This document shows positions 42,996-55,459 of a DNA stretch of 64,000 nt, piece after piece (positions within the stretch are counted from its first letter, which is position 1; every line of letters begins with the position of its first letter). The stretch spans positions 7,484,501-7,548,500 of the forward strand of contig JAKNSE010000037.1 of NCBI GenBank assembly GCA_023525975.1. The letters are read 5' to 3'. The notes beneath the pieces were generated by a model. The model was not told the DNA's origin. It saw only the letters and a list, made by a program, of their open reading frames with translations, and searched no databases. The translations under genes and the position numbers were made by a program. Origin of the DNA: Smallanthus sonchifolius. Lineage: Eukaryota; Streptophyta; Magnoliopsida; Asterales; Asteraceae.

Positions 42996-45300
42996 TAATT
43001 ACACTAAAATTCATTACATTTTCTCTCATTTTTAATTAAATAATATTTTTTATATCTTTATCATTATCTTTTCTCTCTTCTCCACTCACAACCACTTTCA
43101 AAAAATGTTAAAAAAACTTATACATCTGAACAATGTTTTCACAAATATACAAAAAAAGTTATACATTTTCTCTCTCTTCCACTCACAACTACTTTAAACC
43201 ACTTCTTAAAATATACAGAACTCACTCACAAACATATACGAAACCGACTATGAAATTTCTTTTCTAATTATTGTTATTTAGAAGCACAATAATATTTAGG
43301 TGCTTATGCGTTTTTAATGTTATATATCGGTTTTATATCTTTATATTTTTCCTCATTGTTAGAGCATTGGATATGATTAGTGATTATTAGCCAAAGGTGG
43401 TTGCCACGTAGGCGTCACCTCACTCAGTCACTCTCTATTGATCACTAGTAAGGGGTATGGTTAGTGAGTGCGTATGGTTTAAAAAAAATTATCAATTAAT
43501 TTCAGACAATTAATTTAATTGGTTTAAAAAAACAAATTAAACCGAGACCACAACGCTTAATTAGTTTATACTTTCAGTATACATTGTTCGCGTACGCGAA
43601 ACCACCCGAAACTCGACATGCAACACGAACCAATGCCACTATTAGAATCGTTTTTGCCTCATGAACGATATTTTGATTACTCTTGAAAGTTCAATCAAAT
43701 ATATCAAAGAGAAAACAACATCGAATATGCAATTTATGTTATGAAAACGTCGCGTGCAAGAATCAGATCGAAGACTCCCTTTATATATGTGGGGAACCAT
43801 CACAAAGGTTAAGTTGAAATGATACAACTCTTCATGAAAGTGTATCTCGATTCGCAATCATAACTATCGGTAATTATTCAATTACATTTGCAATAAAACC
43901 ATGAGTAGAAGTTTTTTCAACGGTAACTCAGTTTACTAATTGTCATTTGTCACAGTTGCTATGGCGCGAAGTTGCTACTGAAAACTTATGAACTTGCCAC
44001 TAGTGAACCAAGTTGATTACACTTGTCACTGATTTCCCAAGTTGTTACTAAACCCAGTTACCACTAATGATATCAGAACCTTATTACCGATAATCGGTTT
44101 CCATTGAACATCATTTTCATGGAACTTTTCATCAGTCATGGAAATCCAAAACAACTTTTCATCAGCGCAACCCCCATCAGGGGTGTTGCACTTAGACCCA
44201 CCATGGCGCTACAGCAGAAACTCCCTAGTCGTCAAAGGGCGTCGCCCATTTGAACCACCGGCCTCTAAGGTGACAGAAATAAAAATAGTCTTATACAAAT
44301 GTATACTCGGCACCTCATAACTTATAATAATGGTTTTTTTTTCTTATTTATCTTTGATTTTAAATAAATACTAATAAACTAAAATAGTTTGATGAAATTA
44401 AAAAAAATCATCAACGAGATATTTAAAATGAAAGAAATAACTTTAAAAATGAAGGAATATTTATTTATTATTATTATTTTAAACTAAAAATATGTCAATC
44501 CTCAAAAGTGTGATATAAATTGCTTTGATTTCTTTAGTGGGATCCATTTTCATTGATTTATATTTAAGACTTAGGAACATTCTTATTGCCCACTAACCTT
44601 GTAATCATTCAATATTAACAATATTCATGTTCGATTATATAATTATTGGGCAATGCATTTGTTTTCTTCTGTTCCAATGTCATATATATTGTGAAGTTAT
44701 TACTTAAAAAAATATTATAAAATTATATTCGTTTCTTGTCATGATAATATCTGCTACTTTAAGATCTTTACTTGTATATATCTTTTTGGAGCCATCAAGC
44801 TTCTGCGTTGATGGTGAGGGGAGTTTTCTTAAAGAGTTTTCCTTCTATGGAGGTCATTGTTTTGAATCTTATAAGGTACATTTCATAAAAACTAAGAACA
44901 TCCTCTGCAAATTTCGAATTCCTTGGTGTTGTTTGGGTAGACTGATGTACGAACCTCCCCTGATGAAACGTGACAGTTAAACCCACGCCGTTAATTTTTT
45001 TTTTTTGAAAGTTTCAATACCATAAATATCTCTTCGTCATCATGGTTACAACGAAATAAATTATGTTATTTAACAGATAAACACCACAAACAAGTAAACA
45101 ACCACTCACTTGATTTGATGTCTATCATTATTTTGTTAATTTTATCAAACACCATAAACACTTATCTGTTAATTTACACCCAATAAAAAAAACTAGGTTA
45201 CCCAATTCGTAACTACAAAACTGAATACGTGCGATCGCATTTTTACAATATTTTCATAATCTGACCAGATAACAAACCTGCCTTCCTAGAGATACATTGG
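42996..45300. other. Intergenic stretch, nothing firmly identified
   Basis: AT-rich. Near 43370-43450 there is a GGTTGCCACGTAGGCGTCACC motif like the repeat at 10900. Short open frames (44138-44320, 44741-44980) match no family I know. Confidence 0.4.
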
Positions 45301-45339
45301 TCGGAGTGGTTGAACCGGATCCAACATAACATGAGCTTA

Positions 45340-46900
45340 ATTAATTAATTTGAGAGCTTTAGTATCACCTACGTGTTACCCTCCGGGTTACAAGCTTGGT
45401 TGAAACACACACGGGTATATGCTTAAGTAATCAATCATAGATGACTAAGTTTGACTTATGTGTTACCCTCTGAGATTGCAACCTGATCGAAACACCAATA
45501 AGTAGAGTTTACGTACTTCATTGCTTAAAACTGAAGCCTACGTGTTATCCTCCGGGATAGTGACTTGGTTGAAACACTAATGGTCAAGGTTTATTTATTG
45601 TTAATAAAAGCTCGTATCATTCATTCATCGGTCCATTATCCATCTTAATTTTTTAAACATATACTTTAGTGTTTAGAGTGGTGGGAAAATCTATATGGTT
45701 TAACCCGAGCCTAAACATGACCTTGAGACGAGATTAGGTTGAGTCGTAGCTTTCTGAGTGTGAGACCCATAGATGGACTGTTGCTTGGTAATGTATAAGA
45801 TAGTATATCACATAATCGAGGGCTCGAGAGTCGGTGGTTGGGTTTAATCGGATCGAAATACCGATTGTTGCAATTAGCGTGTAAGTATATCAAAGTTGTG
45901 TACAAATGAAAGTGTAAAGCAAGTTTTCCGATTATGATTCCATTGCGTAATTCTTTTTCGAGACGAAAAAGGTCAAGTGTGGGATGTGATGTAGTGCGAA
46001 ATATCTTATGTATAAGAGTCTAATTCGTATAGTTTTAAGCATTTATCTTTGTATATCGAGTCTGTTTTATGTGCAATTGGTATTTGTGAGTCTTACAGGT
46101 TAATATGTTAATTGAGCGGGAAATTCAAAGCATAAATCAAGAGGATAGCAACATACACGGGCCCTGGAGAAGTCAAAAGAACAAAAGTCAAATTTCATGG
46201 AAAATAGCATCTTCGTGGTACGCGAAGATTGAAGAGGAAGATTTCGCGGTACGCGAGGGCCTTAAAAGCCTGCTCGACTAATTTGTCTCTTGCGCCACAC
46301 GAGGAAGGTCTTGGTTTGCTTCGCGACACGTGAAGAAATGTTAATTCAACAAATTTAACTTAATTACAATTATAAGCTAAAGAGGAGTCTATAATCGAAT
46401 TCACTTGCATTCATCCGTCCCAGAGCTTCCCTTAGGCGATTTCCAGAGAAAAAGTTTGAGTCTTTTTGAGTTTTTGATGCTAGATCAAGTTACATGAATC
46501 ATTGAAGAATCTACGATGATGTCGATAAGCGGCTAGTTCTTCCGTTGTTGTTTCCGGGTGTAGGATCTGCTTTATAAGGTGATGATCTGATTCATACTTG
46601 ATTTGGTATAGGAATTTTGTAATCGTTTAGTTGTTTGAATCTTATAGTTTGCTTTGTTTGATTGAACAACTTTAATTTATTAAGTTAATGCATGCATCAG
46701 TTTTTTGGTTTTACATCGTAAACCATTGTGTGTAGGCTTTATATGTTGAATTGGTAATTGATTATTGGATAATTAACTTGTGTCAATAATAAAACAGCTT
46801 ATTCATTTTAATTTTAAGTTATGTCAATTAAAGTATTTAATAATATACAAGATATCTATATAAACAATTATAGGTAGTGGTGAGTATATTCGAAAATAAT
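45340..46900 (+). mobile_element. Possible 3' end and LTR of a Tat/Athila-type retrotransposon
   Basis: Three imperfect repeats of about 90 bp share ACGTGTTACCCTCCGGG and TTGGTTGAAACAC (45370, 45460, 45540). Downstream comes GACGAAAAAGGTCAAGTGTGGGA, like a polypurine tract, then TGATGTAGTGCGAAATATC (from 45987), which could start an LTR. Inside it are TTCGCGGTACGCGAGG motifs, common in LTRs of this group. No coding domain, partner LTR or duplication is visible, so this is tentative. Confidence 0.35.
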
Positions 46901-46999
46901 AGACATATATCCATGCATGCCTGCGTATCGTCGTTGGATTTGTTTTTGTCGGGCTCGATTTTGTTTTTAACCTATTATAGCTAGATTCATACTTCTATT

Positions 47000-47174
47000 A
47001 ATTAAAGGTTGGGTTCAAGTATCACTTGTGATCAAAATAAAGAGGGTCCAAGTTAAGCCAAGGGGTTTTCTTACCTGTGGTTGGTTTTCTTCTAGGGGAT
47101 GAAGATGATCGGGTGGACCAGTGACCCGTCAGTGATCCAAATTGCCGCTAAAAAAAATAAAAAATTAAAGGTTG
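47000..47174 (+). mobile_element. Short retroposon (47012-47162) with 12-bp target-site duplications
   Basis: AATTAAAGGTTG occurs at 47000-47011 and 47163-47174. The 151-bp insert starts GGTTCAAGTATCACTTG (box B-like) and ends in an A-rich tail (AAAAAAAATAAAA). It fits a 5'-truncated SINE or a very short LINE tail. Confidence 0.65.
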
Positions 47175-47474
47175 TTAACTAGGATATGTTTATTTGTGTG
47201 GATATATCCTACATGGAAAAAGATCAAATGTAAATTAAAAAACCAAATAATCATTATATGTTTATTATAATTAATTGATTGTGTGACTTTTAAAAAATGA
47301 ATTAAAATAAAATAAAAATAAATGTGTGAATTTGATTTAAAAGTTTTCATTTGATTCTTATCATATCCTACATTAATAGATAAATATTATTTTAAGGATA
47401 GGTTTAATACATAACCAAAATATTATTCTAAAAAATCATTTAATACAGAACTATTTATATATATATATATTTAT

Positions 47475-47985
47475 GGGAGAATCAAATAAAAAGTAGATTT
47501 TCGTTAATAAATATAAGAAATGACCAAAACGCTTAGAAACGATATCCGATTGAGCTCATTTCAGCGGCGTTGGAACCGTCTCGTCGAACTTTACCATCTT
47601 AGCTTTTAGGGTTTAGCTTTTAAGGTTTAGATTTTACGTTTGAATTTTAGGGTTTTAGCATTAGGGTTTAGGTTTTTTTGGAGGGTGGGGGTGGAGGGGT
47701 TAGGTTTTTGGGGGTGGGTTTAGGTTTTTGAGGGGGTGGGGTGGGGGGGGTTTAGGTTTTGGGAGGGTGGGGTGGTGGTTTTAGGCTTTTTTGGGTGGGG
47801 TTGGAGGGATGGTTTAGGTTTTTGGGGGTGCGGGTGGAGGGGGGTTTAGGTTTTTGGGTTCGGATTAGAGTTAGATGAGACGGTTCCAACGCCGCTGGAA
47901 TGAGCTCAATCGGAGTTCGTTTGACCCAATTCTTAGCGTTTGTTAGCGAAAAACAACTTTTTAATCTAATATTCCCCTTTATATA
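47475..47985. mobile_element. Fold-back element with G-rich telomere-like core
   Basis: The left arm TCCGATTGAGCTCATTTCAG/CGGCGTTGGAACCGTCTCG (47547-47585) is mirrored by the right arm GAGACGGTTCCAACGCCG/CTGGAATGAGCTCAATCGGA (47877-47915), and weaker pairing extends to about 47475 and 47985. The core (47600-47870) has several TTTAGGGTTTAG motifs and then G-rich units GGTTTAGGTTTTTGGGGGTGG. Non-coding. Target-site duplication not resolved because the flanks are (TA)n. Confidence 0.7.
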
Positions 47986-48502
47986 TATAAATAAACATTA
48001 TAAATATTTGTACCTCTTTTGTTTTAACTCTATGCAACTGACTACCTTATTTTTTTTTCTCGTTCGTTATATCAACAAATGTATTATGTTATTTTTAAAG
48101 TTATCTACTTAAAATTAGTTTTTTAAAGGACTTATTTTTTTTCCGGCCCCTAAGACCTAAAACTTTGTTTTTAGTTTGATCGGTTTTGCTATCTAAAAGG
48201 GGTTATGACACAGCTTGTCACATGTTTACCATTCATTTTATTGTAATTGTCCTTTGTTTGTATCAAAATACGTGACTTTGTTAAAAAGAAGTATTAAATG
48301 TTCAGATAAATTATTGATTTAATATATTCTACTAAATTTATAAAGTATGAAAATTTATAAAGTATATCATAAAACCACATGTTATAAAAAAGTATTTATG
48401 TAATCTCATATTTTAAGTTAACTTGATGGAAGGTTAAGGCTCTTTTCTTCCAATAACTTTTTTTTGTAACTGAGTTAATTTTGAAAAATAAAAAATTAAA
48501 AT

Positions 48503-50456
48503 CATAAATGCAGGGCCGGTCCTGAAAACACACAAAATATTTTGAGCCCGGGACATGTAAAAAAAACGGGCCCTATGATATAAACTCAATAATCATACAT
48601 ATAAAAACACATAATACGAGTTTATATATATAGATTTTTAAAAAAAATTAAGCTTATATATATATAGAATTTTTTGATTTTCGATTCAGATTTATAAACA
48701 ATTGGGCTTATATATATAGATTTAAAAACACACACACACAAATATATATATATATATATATAGAATATAAAAAAATTAAAAACTTCGAGCCCTAGTATAA
48801 CAATCATTAAAAATTTTCATTGCTAATAGTAGTAGCAAAACTAAATGTTCTATAATGAAATTGGTATAAGATACTAAGTTAGAAACACTTGAATTATACG
48901 GGTTAAATAAAAAAAAAAAAATAGTGGAGTTGATTAAAATAAATAAAAATGTATAGGTTCAGGTAAAAAAGATTTTAATTGTAAAAAGGGTGAGAAAGAT
49001 TTATGACCATTAGATCAAATTGTAGAAAAGATTTAATGGTTGAGATTAAATTGTAGGAGAAAAAGTTGTTGGAAGGGTATTTTAGTCTTGGCCACTTTTG
49101 TTGATTTTTTATCAAGTTCCCCCCTCATTTTTAAACGTTCATAACTTTTACATACGACATTATTTTTTCAAAAAAATTACACCATAAAAGCGAGCGTTTT
49201 TTTATCTTTAAAACGAGTATATTGTCGTTATAAACAAAAACGAAATTTTTTTTACGTTTTCCAGCTCATTATGTAATTAGTCAGATCAATGTGTAATACA
49301 GGTTCATTGTATAATACAAGTTCAATGTGTAATACAAGTTTATTGTGTAATACAAGTTCATTGTGTAATACCACGTCTTGTCATTGTGTAATACAAGTTC
49401 ATTGTGTTTTACGTTTTCCAGCTCATTGTGTAGTTAGTCAGGTCATTGTGTAATACAAGTTCATCATGTAATACAAGTTCATTGTGTAATACAAGTTCAT
49501 TGTGTAATACCACGTCTAGTCATTGTGTAATACAAGTTCATTGTGTAATTCAAGATCATTGTGTAATCAGTCAAGTCATTGTGTAATACAAGTTCATTGT
49601 GTAATACAACTTCATTGTGTAACACAAGTTCATTGTGTTATACAAGTTCAATGTGTAATACAAGTTCATTGTGTTATATGTATTTATCATTGTGTTTTAC
49701 GTTTTCCAGCTCATTGTGTAGTTAGTCAGGTCATTGTGTAATACAAGTTTATCGTGTAATATAAGTTCATTGTGTAATACAAGTTCATTTTGTAATACCA
49801 CGTCTTGTCATTGTGTAATACAAGTTCATTGTGTAATTAGTCAAGTCATTGTGTAATTAGTCATGTCATTGTGTAATACAAGTTCATTGTGTCAAAAAAT
49901 TTTCATCATTGTGTTATATGTTTTCATCATTGTGTTTTACGTTTTCCAGCCCATTGTGTAATTCGCTCAAATATGTCAGGTTATTGTGTAATATGCTCAT
50001 TGTGTAATATCAGTTCATTGTGTAATATCAGGTCTGATCATTGTGTAATATCAGGTCTGATCATTGTGTAATATCAGACCTTGTATTACATATTGACCTG
50101 GTGTATTACACATTGACGTGTTATATTACACATTGACTTGGTATATTACACATTGACCATTATGCCCTCCCTTTGAAAACAATAAAATGACACATGTCAA
50201 GCTTAGAATCCTTCTTATTTTTAAACCCTTTTTACTATAACCTAACCCATACTTTTAGTGGATCTTTTTTAATTTCTAAATAGGTTAGTAGGATAAATGG
50301 ATAATACAAGTAGTGGGCTTTTTTAATTTTTAAGTGGCTTAATATGATAAATGGATAATACAAGTTGAGCCTTTTATAAAATATATATAATTAAAAAAAA
50401 AACTACGAGCCCCTTGGGAGACCGGACCCCGGACGGTCGCCCTCCCTGCATAAATG
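48503..50456. mobile_element. Non-autonomous hAT element (48511-50448) with 8-bp duplications
   Basis: It starts CAGGGCCGGTCCTG and ends GTCGCCCTCCCTG, ends of the CAGGG type found in many plant hAT elements. CATAAATG flanks it exactly at 48503-48510 and 50449-50456. It is 1,938 bp and has no transposase. Inside are (CA)n/(TA)n tracts near 48730-48765 and a long 18-bp minisatellite (49270-50160). Confidence 0.8.
49270..50160 (+). repeat. 18-bp minisatellite TTCATTGTGTAATACAAG with an inverted tail
   Basis: About 890 bp made of variants of TTCATTGTGTAATACAAG and related longer units with GTTTTCCAGCTCATTGTGTAG. In the last 90 bp (50078-50160) the motif appears as its reverse complement (TATTACACATTGACCTGG), so the end can fold back on the rest. 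Open frames through it are repeat-driven and not genes. Confidence 0.9.
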
Positions 50457-50588
50457 CTAGAAAGCCTCCATCCTAAGACTATGCAGTACGTGGGTGAGAG
50501 TGGGGCGTGGTGCCACCTCACTCACCATGAAGGTGAAACACTGTCGAGTGAGGGTCAGCGTGGGGGTGAGAGAGGCAAGGCGATGGTG

Positions 50589-50805
50589 GTAACAGGCAGT
50601 GGCGGAGCTTGAAAATTTTCGCGGGGGGGCCGGGAATTTTTTTTCATATAGGGGGGGGGCGGAACTATAAAATTTTCGGTCGAATACATATAAATTAACA
50701 CTATTGAGCGAAAAATCGGCCGAATACGTATATATTAACACTTCTGAGCGAAAAATCGGGGGGGAAGCCCTCGAGCCCTTTATATCCTCCGCCCCTGGTA
50801 ACAGG
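50589..50805. mobile_element. 201-bp hAT MITE (50597-50797) with 8-bp duplications
   Basis: CAGTGGCGGAGC at the left and ...CCTCCGCCCCTG at the right are inverted ends; GTAACAGG flanks at 50589-50596 and 50798-50805. It contains G runs and two ACGTATATATTAACACT-type repeats. A truncated inverted copy lies at 54531-54690. Confidence 0.85.
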
Positions 50806-52080
50806 CGTGAATGGAGGAGAGGCCAAGAAACTATTGATTTTTGTGGGTCTCATTATATAGGCTCTCTCACCCACACCATTACACATCTAGATAGAAGTGA
50901 GGGTGAGAGAAATCATGGTTGACGTGACACAGAAAATCCACCACTCTTTATCTTACCATTACAGATACTCTAAACACAACCTAGTTATTGATCTACTCAT
51001 GCTTTTAGAAAGACACAACGATGAAAAACCACGATAACTTAAAAATACCAATTTATTTGCATTAAATTAATAAGCAATTGTGTAGTTGCTAGAAAATTAA
51101 ATCTACAATAAGCTAAAAGTGTTATCCCTCCTATAGTCCTATACAAAGAAATCACCTTGTTTTTTTTCCTTCAATGTTGATATAATTTTCTCGAGGCCCA
51201 CCCCAATATTTTTTTAAATACCATTCTTGTTTCACCCGCCACTTTTTACCTTTTAAATTCACAATGAAATTTCATATATCCTTTTCAATTTCATTTACCC
51301 TTTTTAAATCTGTAAATGTGTTTGTGTTTGAATGAACCTAATTACGAATAAATAATAATAGTAATAGTGATAATAAAAATAAATATAAGAAAATGTATTT
51401 ATAGTTTATGAAATATAAATATATATGTATATGTATAATTCGAGTTCATACATCCAGTCCGAATCGATAAAAATCACAAACTCGAATACTGTCCTGGTGC
51501 ATCTCGATTCGGGAACTCAAAAACCGAATTTGAATTCGTAATTCAAATTAGGTTTGATCCAAAATTTGTTTTTTCAATTAGGATTCAAATAATAAACACC
51601 TCTAATTTGACTGTATAAACTATGGCCTATTTTTATATTGTCTTGTCATCCAACCCGTAATCAACTCATAAATTATTAATAAAACCATCTCTTTCCCCAA
51701 CGAAACTAATATCATCCATCAATCCACACTATTAACTATGAATTAAGGTGTATTTCAATCTTTTTATGAAAATTAGTAAAGTTTATGAACGAGATTGATC
51801 AGGTTTTACTGTTAATGAGGCCAAATGGTGAAACAGATGAAAAGCTACCTCTCATGTGAATGTATACGCGAATGCGTAAACAAGTTGAACTCATGTTGTA
51901 TTTCTTAGAACGGTCAACTCTCACACTCTTTAAACCTACTCCTAAATCTATATCAATGCTGGGTCTAACATGAGACTAGAATTCACAACCACTTGTGGAT
52001 GAACACCTTTACTACACACACTAATTCTGCTAGGCTACAAACCATTTAATACTTATAATATATAACTATGTAATTTTTTA
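50806..52080. other. AT-rich intergenic stretch
   Basis: No gene. Around 51420-51600 there is a fragment with CCGAATCGATAAAAATCACA and an end AACACCTCTAA, like one side of a hAT MITE, without a clear partner. Confidence 0.4.
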
Positions 52081-52084
52081 AAAA

Positions 52085-53180
52085 AGTTTGGTGTGTTGTT
52101 AAGGATGTTATTCAAGCTGGGTTATTTTCTGGCGCTCGGGTTGGCCATCGTAATATGTCTATTTTTTTAATCTTTTTTATGTTGATGATGTTATTCTTAT
52201 AGGGGATTGGTCTCTAGTCAACATCGAAAATATTGTTACAGCTTTGACATGCTTTTATCTGGCATCATGTCTAAGGTTGAATTACACAAGTCTAGTTTGT
52301 TGGTTGGGGTAGATGCTCAAGAGGTTGATAGTTTTGCTGGGATTGTGAGATGTAAAGCGGATATAATGCCTTTTATTTATCTAGGCATTCCAGTTGGTTC
52401 AAATATAAAGCGGATAGTTTTGCTGTGGTGTATAAACTTGCTTGCAATAAAGATTATTCAATTATTAATCGTAGGGCTCAAGGGGTTGGGTTGGGAATGA
52501 CGAAGAAATCCTAAGATAAACACACTTAAAACAACTTGGGAATGAAGAAGAGATCCTAAGGGTGGGGTTGGTATTATTTCTACTAGATAGTATAATTCTT
52601 GTCCTAGAAAGGTTAATATCCATGCTTGGCGTGTGTTGTTGAATCAACTTCCGACGAAAGAGAGTTTAAGAAATACAGATCTCTTCTATGCCCAAGTTGT
52701 CATCATACTGTGGAGTCGTCAGATCATATTCATATTTATAGGAATGTTTAATTGCTTCCAAGACGTGGGATGCAATTTCTAGATGGTTTGAGTTGAATTT
52801 TCCAGTTTCAAGAACCCCTAGATCGATGTTGTTTTGGTTGACTTCATTAGGAGCTACCAAGTTCAACAAAGGGATTGTCGAAGGTATATTGTTCACGACT
52901 TGGTGGTGTTATGGAGATTTCAGAATGAAACGATGTTTAAGCAAAAAAAAATGCTAGGTTGGAAAGTATTTTTTATTATGTTGTTACTTTTTCCTTTATT
53001 TGTGTTCGAGAAAAAATCAAAAGGTAAACGATGGATGGGAAGGAAGAGTGGATAAAAAATCCCCACCTAATTATGTAATTTGTTGGTGTGGTTCGGGCTA
53101 GTGATCGGTCTAGATCTCCCTCTCCCTAGCATGACTTTTTTTTTTTCGTTTATGTATGAATTTTGCTTTAAGAAAAAGTT
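52085..53180 (+). pseudogene. LINE ORF2 fragment (reverse transcriptase to zf-RVT)
   Basis: Plus-strand L1-type remnant. 52185-52220 encodes the reverse transcriptase core YVDDVILIGDW; then DIMPFIYLGIPVGSN, then KVNIHAWRVLLNQLPTKESL (zinc-binding region), with several frame changes and stops between. The last part, with TTTATGTATGAATTTTGCTTTAA near 53150, is a common 3' end of plant LINEs. N-terminal endonuclease not present. Confidence 0.75.
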
Positions 53181-53424
53181 TAAAAATTACTCAAAAAGGG
53201 GAATGTATATTGTAACATGCCTACCAATTATTACATTTGTTAACATTTAACTTGATCCTAATCTTGGATTTTAAAACTTAAAAAGGTCAGCACAATGGTG
53301 GTTTGATTGTTATATAATAGGATAAAGATATACAAGAGAGTAAAATGAACCAATAATATGTTCCAATTGCACAATTAAGTCCAAAACATGATCATGTGCA
53401 AGTGCTGAACCAATAATATGTTCC

Positions 53425-53735
53425 AAGAAGCGCACGCCCTTCGCTTTTGTGTAAATAAGGCGCAAGCTTTAATAAAAGCGCAGGCAAGGCACGCGCCTCA
53501 TGTATGAAACATGTAGTTTTGCATCAAGATGTTGTACAACATGCCTTTTAGGTTGTACATATAGACAATTTATATATTAAATCATATATGAAGGCTGATT
53601 TATAGCTAAATTTTAAGTAGGGGATACAAAAAACATATGTAATATATAAAAAAAATTATATAAGCATCTTGCGCTTCGCATAATAAAAGCACACTGCGCT
53701 TTGCGTCTCGGTTTTAGACCCAGGTGAAAGATGCA
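53425..53735 (-). repeat. Dispersed repeat, second copy of 36421-36770
   Basis: In inverted orientation it shares GCAAGATGCTTATATAA, ATAAATCAGC, ATATGATTTAATATATA and TGTACAACCTAAAA with the copy in the ROP intron, and ends with GCGCTTCTTGG/AAGCGC-type sequence. Near 53865 a further GCTTTTTAAAACCAAGG matches the outer end of that copy, so the element may be interrupted. Confidence 0.5.
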
Positions 53736-53740
53736 ACCTT

Positions 53741-54249
53741 GCCTTTAAGGATGTTAACTAATTAAAATGAACACAAAAGAAACTAATTCTGACTACTGTT
53801 GGCCTTAAAAAACCTCTGTTTAGCTACCTTCATGAGTGATTATGCTGCTGTTCCCGAAGCACTTCTCGCTTTTTAAAACCAAGGGAACGATACCATCGTG
53901 ATCCAATCAAACTTGTAAAAAAGTAATCATTGTAGGCTATAGATAAACATGAATGGACTAAACAAATTTAGACTCCTCTAGACTGCATTCTAAATCAATG
54001 TAAATATCCTGTTAACAAATTTATAGTAGATGGGGATTGGCATTGGCATAAAAACCTTTGTTTTTGTCTAACAACAAACATCAAGCTTATTCACACGCAA
54101 TGACAGTTGATCAAACAACCTATACCCCAGGCACCAAGGTAAACAGTGACAACCCGACCAAAGTACATAATCAAACTTACCAAAATGTTCTTTCACAGAA
54201 ACACTAGACCGCCACACTTGAATGCATCCTAAGGAGAAGGGATTGACCT
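53741..54249. other. Intergenic stretch, nothing identified
   Basis: No supported gene. A minus-strand frame at 54068-54274 begins inside the adjacent LTR and matches no family I know. Confidence 0.35.
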
Positions 54250-54530
54250 TGTTAGGGGTATCACACGCACACATTGAAGCAATAAACGACGCAAGCGGTT
54301 TAACGTGGTTCGGTCAGTATGACCTACGTCCGCGCGCTGCAACTAGGGATCTTTATTATTCAGATGCTTGGTATAAGAAATAACATAACATAAGACATAT
54401 TTATAGGAACTAATCTAGGGTTCCTAACTTAACCATCAAGGCACCAAGTAAAGCCCAACTTAGGCCACACTCCAGGTTTGCGCAAGAAGCCCTTTAGGGC
54501 CGGCTGATCCTAAGACTCCACAACCCAACA
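54250..54530 (-). mobile_element. Solo LTR, Ty1-copia-like (281 bp)
   Basis: On the minus strand it runs TGTTGGGTTGTGG...CCCCTAACA with TG/CA ends. It contains a TATA-like CTATAAATATG, an AATAAAG signal and a CGTTAAACCGCTTGCG segment; the plus strand carries TTTAACGTGGTTCGGTCA, a motif I know from plant copia LTRs. No internal region and no matching 5-bp duplication (GACCT left, ATTTT right), so it likely lost one flank. Confidence 0.6.
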
Positions 54531-54690
54531 ATTTTTCGCTCAGAAGTGTTAATATATACGTATTCAACCGATCTTTCGCTCAGTAGTGTTAATTTATACA
54601 TATTCGCCCGAAAATTTTATAGTTCCGGCCCTCCGTGGTAGGGAAAAAAAATCCCGGCCCCCCTACCCAAAGGTTCAAGTTCCGCCACTG
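54531..54690 (-). mobile_element. Truncated hAT MITE copy
   Basis: Inverted relative of 50597-50797: it shares TTTTTCGCTCAGAAGTGTTA, CGAAAATTTTATAGTTCCG and the end AGTTCCGCCACTG. The left end is missing and stops exactly at the solo LTR. Confidence 0.7.
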
Positions 54691-55239
54691 CCAACATACC
54701 CATGATTCAAATTTGGAAACAACATGGCGAAAGTTATAAAATTCACCCAATGTAAGCATAATGTACATAGTAACTATTGAGTAGAAACTAGCCATACATA
54801 TAGTTGAAGTAATATGTCAAAATATCAACAACCACCCAATATCTCCCATCAGATTTTGAAATAATTTACACTAACAAAAACGTCTATTTTAACTGTAGTA
54901 AATTGAGCCAGTAGAAACACTAAATACACATGAATGAACGGTTTAAAGAATGTATAAAAGAAGTATAGAACACATGAAGCTAAGTTACAATTAATTGTTA
55001 CTATGTCTAAAAATCAGAAGTTTGCTTTGATCCTAAAGGCAACACTCACATATAGCACATTGTGATTGTAGTTGCATTGCATGCTAGTTTGTTTGAGAGT
55101 TACAGCTTCTGACCGGAATTTTTAGAGTTCGATAGCGAATTATAAAGGGAAATACCTCCATGGGTAGTCTCTCAATCCGTGAAGACTCAATTTTCAGGCA
55201 AGCAGGTTCCTAATTTTCTCCTGGGAAAAACGGGGGTTG
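54691..55239. other. Stretch left of the copia element, function unclear
   Basis: No open frame of note. On the minus strand GGAGGTATTTCCC near 55155 could be a splice donor, so an untranslated exon of an unseen gene is possible but not shown. Confidence 0.25.
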
Positions 55240-55244
55240 GAAAC

Positions 55245-55452
55245 TAACAAAATTGTTATGGTATTGTTTTTATTGATAGTTCTCTTCGTACAATACTTAC
55301 CGGCCTAAATAGGCATAAGGAATACAAAAAAAGGAAACCCAATATTCTGGGAACAATCATGGGAGAAAAGATAGGAAAGTAAATAATGAGCAATAATCTT
55401 GGAGCAGAAAATTAGGGGGGGAATATTGCACAAGAATATTCCATAGGCGATA
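55245..55452 (-). repeat. 3' LTR of the copia element
   Basis: 208 bp, TA...TA ends, next to the polypurine tract. One base shorter than its partner at a run of Gs (seven against eight). Confidence 0.9.
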
Positions 55453-55459
55453 CTCCTCC

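Noticed and set aside
44741..44986. Open frame of 79 residues (and an opposite one of 63)
   Set aside because: No family resemblance; no supporting exon or promoter signal.
47600..47870. Interstitial telomere
   Set aside because: TTTAGGG-like motifs are irregular and few, mixed with G-rich units inside inverted arms; not a telomeric array.
49270..50160. CRISPR-like regular repeats
   Set aside because: The repeats are contiguous or separated by variants of themselves, not by unique spacers, and lie within a hAT element of a plant genome. It is a minisatellite.
54068..54274. Open frame reading like part of a WD40 or similar protein
   Set aside because: Its start lies inside the solo copia LTR and the rest matches nothing I can name.
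54589..54795. Open frame across the truncated MITE
   Set aside because: Mostly MITE sequence; no domain.
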